Source of the DNA: an archaeon | GTDB lineage: Archaea; Thermoplasmatota; Thermoplasmata; Methanomassiliicoccales; Methanomethylophilaceae | Direction: 5' to 3' | Assembly (NCBI GenBank): GCA_024399225.1 | Contig: JAKSHV010000027.1 | Location: 1-10,120 of the forward strand | Length of the DNA: 10,120 nt | Translations under genes and position numbers: made by a program | Notes under the pieces: model-generated | What the model was told of the DNA's origin: nothing | What the model saw: the letters and a program-made list of their open reading frames with translations, nothing else | Databases searched by the model: none | Shown here: in pieces, positions 1 to 7,920 of the stretch | Numbering within the stretch: the first letter of the stretch is position 1 | Layout of the letters: every line of letters begins with the position of its first letter

Positions 1-71
1 CCAGCAAGCGGAAGGTAATGGGATGCACAAGCGGGTTACGCCCGTATCTGTCTCGAAAGGGGAAATTCGGG
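1..71 (+). other. Leader upstream of smc, no gene recognised
   Basis: This short stretch before the smc start shows no recognisable gene end, tRNA or AT-rich promoter box. It holds a purine run AAAGGGG at 56-62 that can serve as the smc ribosome binding site, 9 nt before the ATG. A weak 4-bp hairpin (CGGG at 32-35 with CCCG at 41-44) is also visible. The smc reading frame is open back to an ATG at 18, but the extra residues resemble nothing in SMC proteins. The promoter must lie left of the window, or smc is part of a longer transcript. Confidence 0.4.
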
Positions 72-3000
72 ATGTATCTAAGACAGATCGAGCTAGAAAA
101 TTTCAAATCATTCGGTGGAAAAGTAACTGTCCCTCTGATGGAGGGTTATATGGCCATTACCGGCCCTAACGGATCCGGTAAGTCGAACATAGGCGATGCC
201 ATCATGTTCGTCCTGGGACCCAAGAGTCCCAAGGCCGTAAGGGCAGGAAGGATCACGGACCTTATCTTCAGCGGCAGCGCCAACAAGGCCAAAGCCAAGT
301 CCATGACCGTGTCGCTCGTTTTCGAGAACAGCGACCGTATCCTCCCATGGGACGACGATACTGTCCGCCTCACACGCCACGTCAAACTATCGGACAACGG
401 ACAGGACTACACCTCGTATTTCTACATCAACGACCAGAAGTCCACCCTCGGAGAATTCGATTCCCTGCTTACCAAGGCAAGGATCAGCGCCGACGGATAC
501 AACATCGTCCAGCAGGGAGATGTCACCAAGATCATCCACATGGGTAACATCGAGAGGAGACGTATCCTCGACGGTATCTCCGGAATCGCCAGCTTCGATG
601 CCGACATCGCGAAGGCACAGGGCGAGAAATCCGATGCCACCGACAACCTCGACCGCATCGAGATCCTCCGCGGAGAGAAGGAGAAGAACCTCAAGGCCCT
701 CGAGAAGGACAGGGAGCAGGCAAAGCTCTACATCCAGGCCAAGGGAGAGCTCGATGTAGCCAAGGCACAGTTGGTCCTTAGGCAGAGGGAGCGCGAGATC
801 GCAACCCTCGACAGCACCAACGAATACATCGGAAAGCTCAACACCCAGCTGGAAACCAGCAAGGCCGAGAAGGCAAAGGCCCTGGAAGATCGCCAGACCA
901 ACGAGTCCGCCATCGCAGAGAAAGAGGCGGAGATCCTCGAGAAGGCCGGTCCCGAATACAAGAAGATCAAAGACGATGTCGAAGCCGCAAAGATCAGCCT
1001 CGCAACCATCAAGGACAGGATGGAGAACGCCGAGATCGACATCAAATCCCAGGAGGAGTTCAAGAGCGGATACCTCGAGTCCGTGGAAGAGAACCGCAGG
1101 ACCTATGCTGTCCTCACCGAGAACCTCAACGACCTCCAGATCAAGCATGATGCCGCGAACGTAGAGTACGAGGCAGCCAAGAAAGAGGAGATCAGGGTCA
1201 GCGAGGAGACCGCCGCACACGGCGGAGAGCTCACCGAACTCCAGAAGAAGCTCGAGCTCCTCGGCAAGCAGATCGACGAGACCAGCATCAAGGACCAGGA
1301 CGCAAGGGCCGCAGCAGCCACCGCCAAGGCCGTGAAGGAGCACGCACTCCTTGCCAAGGCGGATGCAGAGGAAGCCCTCCAGTCCGCACAGTTCGAGGTC
1401 AAGGAATCCGACTGGAACCTCAAGGAGGTCAAGAAGGCCGTTGGCCCCGACCTAGCAGAGGACATCTCCAAGAGGATCCTCGCACTCAAGAAGGAAGAGA
1501 GCGAGATCGAGACCCAGGAGGCCAACCTCAGGGCTATCGTCGACAAGCGTTCCTCCGAGTACACCAGACTTTCCACCGAGAAGAAGGTAACCGAATCCCT
1601 CAACGGCGGAAGCGAATCCGTCGCACGCATCCTCGAACTCAAGAACACTGGACAGATGGCCGGAATCCGTGGAACCATCGCGGAACTCGCCAAGGTCGAG
1701 CCCGGTTACGAGACCGCTCTCGGAATCGCAGCAGCCGGAAAGATGCAGGCCATCGTCGTCGACACCGACGCCACTGCCGCAAGATGCATCGAATACCTCA
1801 AGGCCAACCGTCTCTCCAGGGTGACATTCCTCCCCATCAACAAGATGATGCCCGGAAAGCCCCGTGCAAAGGCGATCATGGTTCTCAAGAAGACCGAGGG
1901 ATACGCAACCGACTTCCTTGACTTCGCACCCGAGTACACCAATGTGTTCTGGTACGTGTTCCAGGACACTCTCGTCGTGAAGGACATGGATTCCGCCCGC
2001 GAGATCATGGGTGGTGTCAGGCTCGTCACCCGCGACGGAGAACTCCTCGAGGCTTCCGGAGCAATGACCGGAGGTACCATCAACAAGGCCAAGATGACCA
2101 AGTTCGGAAGCTCCTCCCAGGGTGCTCTCGATGAGGCGGCAGCCTCTCTCAGGAACGCACAGACCGCCCTTGAATCCGCACGCGCAAAACTCAGGGACAT
2201 CAGGGACAAGATCCGTGCTGCAGACGATGAGATGAGAGCAGTATCCGCACAGGGTATCGATGCCAGAGGAAAGGTCGCAGCAGCCGAGGCCGCATACGAG
2301 CAGGCAAAGAAGGTGCTTAAGGCAGCGGAAGAAACTCTCAACAAGAGGAACGCAGAAGTGCTCGCCGCAGAGAAGGACGTCATCCAGAAAGGATCCTTCT
2401 CCGAAGGTATCTCCAAGACCCTCGAGATCCTCAGGAACGACAGGACCCAGGCACGCGAACGTATGGCCGTCATCGCACCCGCAGGTCTCCAGGAGCGCAT
2501 CCAGAAGATCAGGGACAACGTCTACAACTGCAGTCAGACCGTCGCAGACCTCAGCGCACAGATCGGTGCCGCCAAGGCGGAACAGGCAGGACTCGACAAG
2601 CAGAAGGAGGCGTACGACCTCCAGATCGCCGAGATCGACAAGAAGATCGAGAGCCAGAGGAAAGCCATCGAGGAATATTCCGCAAAGGTCACCCAGCTCG
2701 CCGTCGAACTCGAGGCACTCAGGAAGATCGAGTCCGACATGGAAGCGGGAATCGAGGGACTGAAGACCCAGAAGGACGCCCTCATCGAGAAACGCTACCA
2801 GCTGGACACCCAGATCCAGAAGATCCAGACCACCATCGAGACCAAGGAAGGACTCATACTGACCCAGAATGCCGCGGTTCTGCAGATCCAGCAGAACATC
2901 GCCGCACTCGACGCCGAGGTCGCCATGATCACCGTCGAGGTCCCCGAGCCCATTCCCTCCGAGGAATCCCTCAAGCGCACCATCCGTGCATGCGAGGAGA

Positions 3001-3674
3001 AGATCAACAACATCGGAAACGTAAACCTCCGCGCCATCGACGAGTACGACGAGCGTCAGAAGGAGTACGAGGTCCTCATCGAACAGGTCAAGGTCCTCAA
3101 CAAGCAGATCGAAGAGCTCGACAAGCTCACCATGGACCTCACTTCCAAGAAGAAGGGACTGTTCATGGAGGCGTACAACGCCGTCAACGACAATTTCAAA
3201 GCGATCTATTCGCAGCTCTCCGGAGGCGGAGAGGGATTCATGAACCTCGACAACGAGGAGGATCCCTTCAGCGGAGGTCTCCAGATCAACGCTAAGCCCA
3301 GGAACGGAAGGCTCCTCAAGCTCGAGGCGCTCTCCGGAGGAGAGAAATCCCTTACCGCACTGGCATTCATCTTCGCCATCCAGGAATACCAGCCTTCGCC
3401 CTTCTACGTGCTGGACGAGGTCGACATGTTCCTTGATGCGGTCAACACCGAGATGGTTGCAAAGAGGGTCAAGGAAAGTTCCGCGAAGGCCCAGTTCATC
3501 CAGGTATCCTTGAGGAAGGTAGCACTTACTCTGGCGGATCACCTTATCGGAGTCACCAGGCCCCCGACCGGAATCAGCAAGATCATCATTCAGCCGGATC
3601 TTGCGGAGGTTTCCAAATACGAAGAGGAAGCACTGAAGAAGCAGGCAAAGTCAGAAGAAAACATTGAGGGATGA
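72..3674 (+). CDS. smc: Chromosome segregation ATPase Smc
   Basis: This is a complete SMC protein of 1200 residues, the family's normal size. It dimerises through its hinge and, with ScpA and ScpB, forms the ATP-driven condensin that organises and segregates the chromosome. The N-terminal head opens with the family-typical MYLRQIELENFKSF and has Walker A GPNGSGKS at 31-38 and a Q-loop around 147-148. A long coiled coil runs from about 160 to 510. The hinge lies at about 531-668 and is glycine-rich at both ends (GIRGT, SGAMTGGT). The returning coil covers about 680-960, and NIGNVNLRAIDEY at about 980 leads into the C-terminal head. That head carries the ABC signature LSGGE at 1087-1091 and Walker B with catalytic Glu (VLDEVD, D1115/E1116). 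I chose ATG 72 because homologues begin here and AAAGGGG precedes it. An ATG at 18 would add 18 unrelated residues. The stop is TGA, 2 nt before the preferred scpA start. All ATPase motifs are intact. Confidence 0.97.
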   Translation: MYLRQIELENFKSFGGKVTVPLMEGYMAITGPNGSGKSNIGDAIMFVLGPKSPKAVRAGRITDLIFSGSANKAKAKSMTVSLVFENSDRILPWDDDTVRLTRHVKLSDNGQDYTSYFYINDQKSTLGEFDSLLTKARISADGYNIVQQGDVTKIIHMGNIERRRILDGISGIASFDADIAKAQGEKSDATDNLDRIEILRGEKEKNLKALEKDREQAKLYIQAKGELDVAKAQLVLRQREREIATLDSTNEYIGKLNTQLETSKAEKAKALEDRQTNESAIAEKEAEILEKAGPEYKKIKDDVEAAKISLATIKDRMENAEIDIKSQEEFKSGYLESVEENRRTYAVLTENLNDLQIKHDAANVEYEAAKKEEIRVSEETAAHGGELTELQKKLELLGKQIDETSIKDQDARAAAATAKAVKEHALLAKADAEEALQSAQFEVKESDWNLKEVKKAVGPDLAEDISKRILALKKEESEIETQEANLRAIVDKRSSEYTRLSTEKKVTESLNGGSESVARILELKNTGQMAGIRGTIAELAKVEPGYETALGIAAAGKMQAIVVDTDATAARCIEYLKANRLSRVTFLPINKMMPGKPRAKAIMVLKKTEGYATDFLDFAPEYTNVFWYVFQDTLVVKDMDSAREIMGGVRLVTRDGELLEASGAMTGGTINKAKMTKFGSSSQGALDEAAASLRNAQTALESARAKLRDIRDKIRAADDEMRAVSAQGIDARGKVAAAEAAYEQAKKVLKAAEETLNKRNAEVLAAEKDVIQKGSFSEGISKTLEILRNDRTQARERMAVIAPAGLQERIQKIRDNVYNCSQTVADLSAQIGAAKAEQAGLDKQKEAYDLQIAEIDKKIESQRKAIEEYSAKVTQLAVELEALRKIESDMEAGIEGLKTQKDALIEKRYQLDTQIQKIQTTIETKEGLILTQNAAVLQIQQNIAALDAEVAMITVEVPEPIPSEESLKRTIRACEEKINNIGNVNLRAIDEYDERQKEYEVLIEQVKVLNKQIEELDKLTMDLTSKKKGLFMEAYNAVNDNFKAIYSQLSGGGEGFMNLDNEEDPFSGGLQINAKPRNGRLLKLEALSGGEKSLTALAFIFAIQEYQPSPFYVLDEVDMFLDAVNTEMVAKRVKESSAKAQFIQVSLRKVALTLADHLIGVTRPPTGISKIIIQPDLAEVSKYEEEALKKQAKSEENIEG

Positions 3675-3676
3675 AA

Positions 3677-4528
3677 ATGGATGCAAATGTACAGATGGAA
3701 ATGATGGAGCAGCACCTGCTGTTCCACAAGGCTATGGCGGAGGACGAGGAGTCCTTCAACAAGCTGAACGGATACCTCTCCGTGCTTCACGGTGAGACCT
3801 CCGGCGAGAAGCTCTCCGACAGCTTCGACGAGTCCGTAAGGGCCGTATTCAGTCTTGTTCTCGAGAACGGAATGGACCCCTGGGCCATCAACCTCGAAGA
3901 GTTCGCAAGGCTCTACTCCGAGAAGGTATCTTCCAACAGGTTTGATATCCTTGTTGCAGGAAGGCTCCTTCTCATGGCCTGGAAGATCCTTAACCTCCAG
4001 TCCGAGCAGACCCGTATCAACGCCGACACCCCCGAGCCCGTCGAAGAGCCGGTCTTCGAAGAGGATTTCGGATTCGAGGACGAGGACCCCATGATGGTCG
4101 TTCCCGACATCAGCATCAGCAGGACCTACGCACACACTGATGCTCGTGCGGTCACCATGATCGAGATCCTTGACGCATTCGAGGATGCTAAAAGGGAGGC
4201 CGAGATCCACGCCGCAAGGGAGGCCACCAGGATCAAGCTCGCATCCAAGACCGTTCCCAAGTTCGACAACAAGGCACACAAGGAGGACGACGAGACCGTC
4301 GTCGAGCAGGTCTACCAGAGGATCTACTCCATGGGAATGGACCCCATGCCCATCACCGAGTTCTACACAGACTCTGTCGAGGAGAACATCACTGTGTTCG
4401 TATCCGCACTCCACCTTGTAAGGGACGGAAAGCTGGACATCTTCCAGGAGACCCTTCCTTACGGAGAGATCCTTGTGCAGATCAGACTGCCCGAGAACCC
4501 CATTGAGACCGTAGCGGCGGTGAACTGA
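3677..4528 (+). CDS. scpA: Segregation and condensation protein A (kleisin)
   Basis: This is the kleisin subunit, which bridges the two Smc heads and binds ScpB; about 283 residues, near the usual ScpA length. The N-terminal part has the family pattern LVLENGMDPWAINLEEFA at about 61-78, matching the DPWDI-type segment of ScpA. A helical segment that would contact the Smc neck follows (about 87-108). A strongly acidic, proline-containing linker lies at about 117-140, and a second charged helix at about 160-205. The C-terminal winged helix (FVSALHLVRDGKLDIFQ, about 241-257) would bind the Smc cap. Two starts compete. ATG 3671 overlaps the smc stop (ATGA), but the GAGGG at 3666-3670 touches it directly. 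ATG 3677 has the same GAGGG at a good 6-nt spacing, so I prefer it. The short gap to smc and 1-nt gap to scpB indicate one operon. The middle region is weakly conserved in this family, so assignment rests on the two ends and the context. Confidence 0.92.
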   Translation: MDANVQMEMMEQHLLFHKAMAEDEESFNKLNGYLSVLHGETSGEKLSDSFDESVRAVFSLVLENGMDPWAINLEEFARLYSEKVSSNRFDILVAGRLLLMAWKILNLQSEQTRINADTPEPVEEPVFEEDFGFEDEDPMMVVPDISISRTYAHTDARAVTMIEILDAFEDAKREAEIHAAREATRIKLASKTVPKFDNKAHKEDDETVVEQVYQRIYSMGMDPMPITEFYTDSVEENITVFVSALHLVRDGKLDIFQETLPYGEILVQIRLPENPIETVAAVN

Positions 4529-4529
4529 G

Positions 4530-5033
4530 TTGGAAGACAAGACGATGGTGGAGGCCGCCCTCTTCGCGGCTACCGAATCAATCAGGGTATCTGACATCGT
4601 CGCCCGCACCGGACTGGACGAAGCATCCGTCAGGTATGCCCTCAAGGACCTGAGGATGGAGTACGATATGCGCGACTCGGCGATCATGATCTCCGAGGCC
4701 GGCGGCGAATACCGTATGATGCTCCGTCCCGACTGCAAGAAATTCACCGGACTGTTCACCAGGCCCGAGATGCCTGCCGGCGTGATGCGCACCCTCAGCA
4801 CCATCGCCTACAACCAGCCTGTAAAACAGTCCAAACTCGTGGAGGTCCGCGGACCCCGTGCATACGAGGATGTACACACCCTCATCGACATGGGATTCGT
4901 TGCCGCCAAGGTCTCTGGACAGACTAAGGAGCTCACCACCACGGCAAAGTTCTCGGAACAGTTCGGTATCGGCAGCACCAAGAAGGCCGACATCAGGAAA
5001 TGGTTCGACGAACAGATGGGAAAGAAGGAGTGA
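4530..5033 (+). CDS. scpB: Segregation and condensation protein B
   Basis: ScpB is the small tandem winged-helix subunit that dimerises and binds the central part of ScpA, modulating the Smc ATPase. The 167-residue product has the expected ScpB layout. VEAALFAATESIRVSDI begins the first winged helix, and EYRMMLRP follows. The best-conserved block starts the second winged helix (MRTLSTIAYNQPVKQSKLVEVRGPRAYEDVHTL, residues about 88-120, quoted here only as its outline positions). GFVAAKV and a C-terminal KFSEQFGI match the usual family end. I take the rare TTG at 4530 as start because GGTGA at 4519-4523 sits 6 nt before it, and it lies 1 nt after the scpA stop. An in-frame ATG at 4545 is the alternative and would shorten the protein by five residues. 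It is the last gene of the smc operon. Confidence 0.92.
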   Translation: MEDKTMVEAALFAATESIRVSDIVARTGLDEASVRYALKDLRMEYDMRDSAIMISEAGGEYRMMLRPDCKKFTGLFTRPEMPAGVMRTLSTIAYNQPVKQSKLVEVRGPRAYEDVHTLIDMGFVAAKVSGQTKELTTTAKFSEQFGIGSTKKADIRKWFDEQMGKKE

Positions 5034-5035
5034 AC

Positions 5036-5065
5036 CTTCTTCCTTCCAAACCCCTTTCTTCTCCC
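5036..5065 (+). terminator. Pyrimidine-rich tract, likely smc operon 3' end
   Basis: Just after the scpB stop, the plus strand is a run of C and T with several T clusters (TTCTTCCTTCC, then CCCTTTCTTCTCCC). Archaeal transcription often ends at U-rich tracts without a stem-loop, so this is a plausible end for the smc-scpA-scpB transcript. No strong hairpin accompanies it, so the call is tentative. Confidence 0.35.
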
Positions 5066-5074
5066 AAACTATAA

Positions 5075-5084
5075 TTGCTTATAG
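5075..5084 (+). promoter_or_regulatory. Candidate TATA box for glmM
   Basis: The only AT-rich patch in the gap before glmM is around 5067-5084, with CTTATA near 5078-5083 as the element closest to an archaeal TATA box. A start site about 25 nt downstream would fall near 5105 and give a leader of roughly 45-50 nt carrying the hairpin at 5121-5135 and the ribosome binding site. It is called by pattern and position only. Confidence 0.35.
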
Positions 5085-5120
5085 CCACTATACCCAGTCA
5101 TACCGTTGCATACGGTCTTT

Positions 5121-5135
5121 CGGCGGCATCCGCCG
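5121..5135 (+). repeat. Small inverted repeat in glmM leader
   Basis: A perfect 6-bp GC stem (CGGCGG with CCGCCG, 3-nt loop CAT) lies 7 nt before the glmM ribosome binding site GGAGG at 5142-5146. It would fold in the mRNA leader without covering that site. It may be a structural leader element or chance in GC-rich DNA. Confidence 0.35.
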
Positions 5136-5152
5136 TCGGTCGGAGGAATAAC

Positions 5153-6502
5153 ATGACCAAACTGTTCGGAACCAATGGAGTTCGCGGAGTCATCAATGAG
5201 GACCTTACTTCCAAGGTAGCTCTGCAGGTAGGAAAAGCCCTTGCAGCCGTCACTCCTGGAACCATCGCAATCGCAACCGATGCAAGGTACACATGCGAGA
5301 TGCTCCTTTCCGCAGTATCCTCCGGAATCATGGCCGTAGGCAGCAATGTCATATTCCTGGGCATGTTGCCCACTCCCGCACTACAGTATTATGTGAAGAC
5401 CCACAACGTGGCCGGCGGAGTCATGATCACCGCATCGCATAACCCTCCGGAGTTCAACGGTATCAAAGTGATCGCAAGTGACGGAACCGAAGCCACTCCC
5501 GAACAGGAGGCAGCCATCGAGGCGAAGTATGATGAGTTCATCCCTCTTGCGAGATGGGACCGTGTGGGGTCCATGAAGACCGTCGGCGGTTATGCAGACG
5601 AGTATGTCAACTCCATCCTGTCCAAACTTGATGTGGATAAGATCAAAGAGGCCAATCTCACCGTCGTTCTCGACTGTGCAAACGGGGCTTCTGCATACAC
5701 TTCTCCCCTTCTTCTGAAGAAGCTCGGAGTCAGGGCGATCACCCTCAACTGCAATCCCCAGGGAGAATTCCCGGGTCACCGCAGCGAACCCACAGAGGAT
5801 AATCTGCAGGACCTGATCTCTATGGTCAAGAAGACCGGTGCGGTTCTCGGAATGGCACATGACGGGGATGCAGACCGCTGCGTGTTCGTCGACAATGAAG
5901 GAAACTATGTGCCAGGCGACGTGGCTCTTGCAGTTCTTGGTAAGAGTCTCATAAAACAGAACGGAGGCGGAATAGTCGTAACCTCTCTTGCCGCATCATC
6001 TGCAATCGGAGATTCCATTTCATCTATCGGCGGAGAGGTCATTCGTACGGCCATCGGTTCCCCAAAGGTCGCCAGGAAGATGATGGAGGTCGGAAGCATC
6101 TTCGGTGGAGAGGAGAATGGTGGTCTAATCTTTGCAGACCATCAGTACTGCAGAGATGGTGCAATGGCCATCGGCAGGATGTTGGAATGCATCATCGAAA
6201 ACGGCCCTCTCAAGAACCAGATCGATGCACTGCCCAAGTATCATTCCGTCAGATTGAAGATTCACTGCCCCGATAACTTCAAGGCCGATCTCATATCTTA
6301 TATCGATAAGTCCACTGAAGGATTCAACAAGGATTACACCGATGGACTCAAGATTATTACTGATTCCGGATGGGTGCTTGTAAGGCCTTCCGGTACCGAG
6401 CCCCTGTTCAGGATCTATGCAGAATCCTCTAACAAGACTACTGTCGAACAGATGGCGAAGAAGTATGAGGAGATGGTGGTTACCTTCCTCGAATCTATGT
6501 GA
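5153..6502 (+). CDS. glmM: Phosphoglucosamine mutase / phosphohexomutase (GlmM type)
   Basis: This cytoplasmic alpha-D-phosphohexomutase interconverts sugar 6- and 1-phosphates through a phosphoserine. The GlmM form makes glucosamine-1-phosphate for UDP-N-acetylglucosamine, used in archaeal glycans and envelope precursors. The 449 residues carry all four active-site loops in order: the phosphoserine loop TASHNP at 93-98 (catalytic Ser95), the Mg-binding DGDADR at 237-242, the sugar-binding GGEENGG at 318-324, and the phosphate-binding RPSGTEP at 411-417. The N-terminus LFGTNGVRG is typical of the family. ATG 5153 is supported by GGAGG at 5142-5146 (6-nt gap) and by the family's N-terminus. 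An upstream in-frame start at 5075 would add 26 unrelated residues that span the promoter region. Archaeal members can act on glucosamine-, glucose- or mannose-phosphate, and the sequence alone does not fix the substrate. Codons end in T noticeably more often than in smc. The gene has its own leader and converges on agmatinase. Confidence 0.92.
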   Translation: MTKLFGTNGVRGVINEDLTSKVALQVGKALAAVTPGTIAIATDARYTCEMLLSAVSSGIMAVGSNVIFLGMLPTPALQYYVKTHNVAGGVMITASHNPPEFNGIKVIASDGTEATPEQEAAIEAKYDEFIPLARWDRVGSMKTVGGYADEYVNSILSKLDVDKIKEANLTVVLDCANGASAYTSPLLLKKLGVRAITLNCNPQGEFPGHRSEPTEDNLQDLISMVKKTGAVLGMAHDGDADRCVFVDNEGNYVPGDVALAVLGKSLIKQNGGGIVVTSLAASSAIGDSISSIGGEVIRTAIGSPKVARKMMEVGSIFGGEENGGLIFADHQYCRDGAMAIGRMLECIIENGPLKNQIDALPKYHSVRLKIHCPDNFKADLISYIDKSTEGFNKDYTDGLKIITDSGWVLVRPSGTEPLFRIYAESSNKTTVEQMAKKYEEMVVTFLESM

Positions 6503-6505
6503 TGT

Positions 6506-7369
6506 TCACTGTCTCAGATTTTTACCGAGGACAGCAAGGGCTTCGTTGATAAGTCTGGCACCGAGAATAGCGGTGATGCCGGAGTGGTCTGCAGGGGGGC
6601 AGATCTCCATGACATCGAATCCTGCAAGGCGGTCTCCGACCATGTTTATAGCTTTCTTCACCTGTATGGGAAGAAGTCCGAAAGGCTCGGGGGTACCGGT
6701 TCCCGGAGCATATGCAGGGTCGATACCATCGATATCTATGGACAGGTATACCTTGTCCGCTTTGAGGCCGTCAAGGGCCTTCTTCATTCCCCACTCGATA
6801 CCGTTCTCGAAGATGTCGAAAGCAGTGACGTGGGAGATGACATCATCCCTGTCGAGTTCCTCCCTGCCGATAGCACGAACTCCGACGGCACAGACATTGT
6901 CGATTCCGTGGTGTTCTGCAGCACGCCTGGTGACGCAGGCATGGCTGTTGGGGGTACCCATGTACTCGTCCCTGGAGTCAAGGTGTGCATCGATGGTGAT
7001 GAGTCCGATGCTGCCTTTCTTGAAACTCTGTACTACTGGGATGGTTCCGGAGTGTTCTCCCCCTATGGTGATGGGGAACTTTCCGTCCCTGATTGTAGGT
7101 GCGACAGCGAATTTCACCTCCTCGATCATATCTTCGGGGAGGATGAAATCATCTACGTTTCCGTAGTCGCAGACAACGGGCTGGTACTGGTCCAGTCCGT
7201 GTTCAAAATGAAATTCCTCAAAATTGTATGAGGCCTGCCTGACAGCGGTCGGAGCCTCGCGGGCTCCGGCCTTGTAGCTGGCAGTGTGGTCGTACGGGAC
7301 ACCGAAGATGACTGCATCCGCGTCATTGTATTCCGCGTCAGCATCTGCATAGGTGACTCCGTACGCCAT
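6506..7369 (-). CDS. speB: Agmatinase (ureohydrolase family)
   Basis: Agmatinase hydrolyses agmatine to putrescine and urea, the archaeal entry to polyamines from arginine. The 287-residue protein shows the complete binuclear Mn site of the arginase/agmatinase family: GGEHS (His106), DAHLD (Asp127, His129, Asp131) and SIDIDGIDP (Asp212, Asp214). It is followed by the family's PGTGTPEPFG segment. NSHAC at about 141-145 replaces the more common HGT-type sequence but keeps the histidine. The ATG at 7369 has GAGGT 8 nt upstream. A GTG at 7384 would overlap the aIF5A stop by 4 nt and add five residues, but lacks a visible ribosome binding site. Lying 11 nt after aIF5A, it is surely co-transcribed with it. 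This fits a role in hypusine formation, since deoxyhypusine synthase uses a polyamine donor. In halophilic archaea an agmatinase-like enzyme has been proposed to act in aIF5A modification itself, so a substrate other than free agmatine is possible. Confidence 0.9.
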   Translation of the reverse strand: MAYGVTYADADAEYNDADAVIFGVPYDHTASYKAGAREAPTAVRQASYNFEEFHFEHGLDQYQPVVCDYGNVDDFILPEDMIEEVKFAVAPTIRDGKFPITIGGEHSGTIPVVQSFKKGSIGLITIDAHLDSRDEYMGTPNSHACVTRRAAEHHGIDNVCAVGVRAIGREELDRDDVISHVTAFDIFENGIEWGMKKALDGLKADKVYLSIDIDGIDPAYAPGTGTPEPFGLLPIQVKKAINMVGDRLAGFDVMEICPPADHSGITAILGARLINEALAVLGKNLRQ

Positions 7370-7380
7370 TTGGTTTAACC

Positions 7381-7770
7381 TCACATTAGTTTCATTCTGT
7401 CCATCGCCACGAGATACATGACCTCGGCGCCGTCCGCCAAGACACTCTCGTGATCGTCGTTGATGGGCATGGTGAAGGTCTCGAAGGACTCAAGATCCAT
7501 GATCTGGACTTCGTTGTTTGCCTCATCGATGGAGATAACCTGTCCCTTCCTCTTGTCGATGACGGGGACCTGGACTTTTGCGCTGACGGGTGCGTTGATA
7601 GATTTCTTTGCACCGGTGAAAATGTCGGTTGCTTCGATGGATGCCTTTGCGGATCCGTGCTTTCCGGGCTTGGAGGTAGTAATCGAAATGATCTTACAAG
7701 GTGAATCATCGATGTTTACGTACCTTCCGATTTTGAGCTCCCTGAGCTCTTTCATCTCCCACTCTGCCAT
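7381..7770 (-). CDS. eif5A: Translation factor aIF5A
   Basis: aIF5A is the archaeal counterpart of eIF5A. It binds the ribosome between the P and E sites and relieves stalling, for example at proline-rich stretches, using a lysine modified to hypusine or deoxyhypusine. The 129-residue protein has the usual two-part layout. An N-terminal SH3-like domain carries the modification loop KPGKHGSAK at 34-42, with Lys37 as the modified residue, and an OB-fold C-terminal domain follows from about 65. ATG 7770 has AAGGT about 7 nt upstream. A TTG at 7776 is open but too close to that site. No deoxyhypusine synthase gene is in the window. It is the first gene of a two-gene operon with agmatinase, with a long leader of about 100 nt if the TATA-like element near 7900 is used. 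Length and motif are normal, so identity is secure. Confidence 0.96.
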   Translation of the reverse strand: MAEWEMKELRELKIGRYVNIDDSPCKIISITTSKPGKHGSAKASIEATDIFTGAKKSINAPVSAKVQVPVIDKRKGQVISIDEANNEVQIMDLESFETFTMPINDDHESVLADGAEVMYLVAMDRMKLM

Positions 7771-7800
7771 AATCAATACCTTCTTTTTGAAAAGCTACGC

Positions 7801-7869
7801 TCAGATTATCCGTTTGTTCTTTTCCCTGTTGTACTGGGGAACGCATGAGATAGTCGATACTGCGCGCAT
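7801..7869 (-). CDS. Possible 22-codon ORF in the aIF5A leader
   Basis: A small ORF runs from ATG 7869 to TGA 7801 upstream of aIF5A on the same strand. It encodes a hydrophilic, mostly basic peptide (begins MRAVSTIS, ends KNKRII) that I do not recognise. Its ATG lies about 27-35 nt downstream of the TATA-like element at 7896-7904, so it could be read from the very 5' end of a nearly leaderless transcript. No good ribosome binding site precedes it. An ORF of this size arises easily by chance. I list it because it occupies most of the otherwise unexplained leader. Confidence 0.15.
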   Translation of the reverse strand: MRAVSTISCVPQYNREKNKRII

Positions 7870-7895
7870 CTTAATCAGTACCCTATCGGCCCAAC

Positions 7896-7904
7896 AAATA
7901 AATA
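7896..7904 (-). promoter_or_regulatory. Candidate TATA box for the aIF5A-agmatinase operon
   Basis: On the minus strand the sequence TATTTATTT lies in a locally AT-rich patch upstream of aIF5A. A start site about 25 nt downstream would be near 7870-7875, giving a leader of around 100 nt. The AT-rich run at 7911-7931 just upstream also belongs to the preceding terminator's U-tract, so promoter and terminator are close together. Nothing else in 7805-7895 looks like a promoter. The evidence is pattern and position only. Confidence 0.4.
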
Positions 7905-7920
7905 GGTTATCTCTAAAATA

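Noticed and set aside
18..71. N-terminal extension of smc from ATG 18
   Set aside because: SMC proteins begin at the MYLRQIEL-like segment, and AAAGGGG at 56-62 supports ATG 72.
387..3542. Very long open frames on the minus strand opposite smc (about 318 and 696 codons)
   Set aside because: They mirror the strong codon bias of smc. Their products are low-complexity Leu/Gly/Asp/Val-rich with no domain, while smc has every expected motif.
3590..4804. 404-codon minus-strand frame across scpA and scpB
   Set aside because: It covers two well-supported genes on the other strand and its product resembles no family.
6584..7231. 215-codon plus-strand frame opposite agmatinase
   Set aside because: It is antisense to a gene with all six metal ligands intact, and its product has no recognisable motif.
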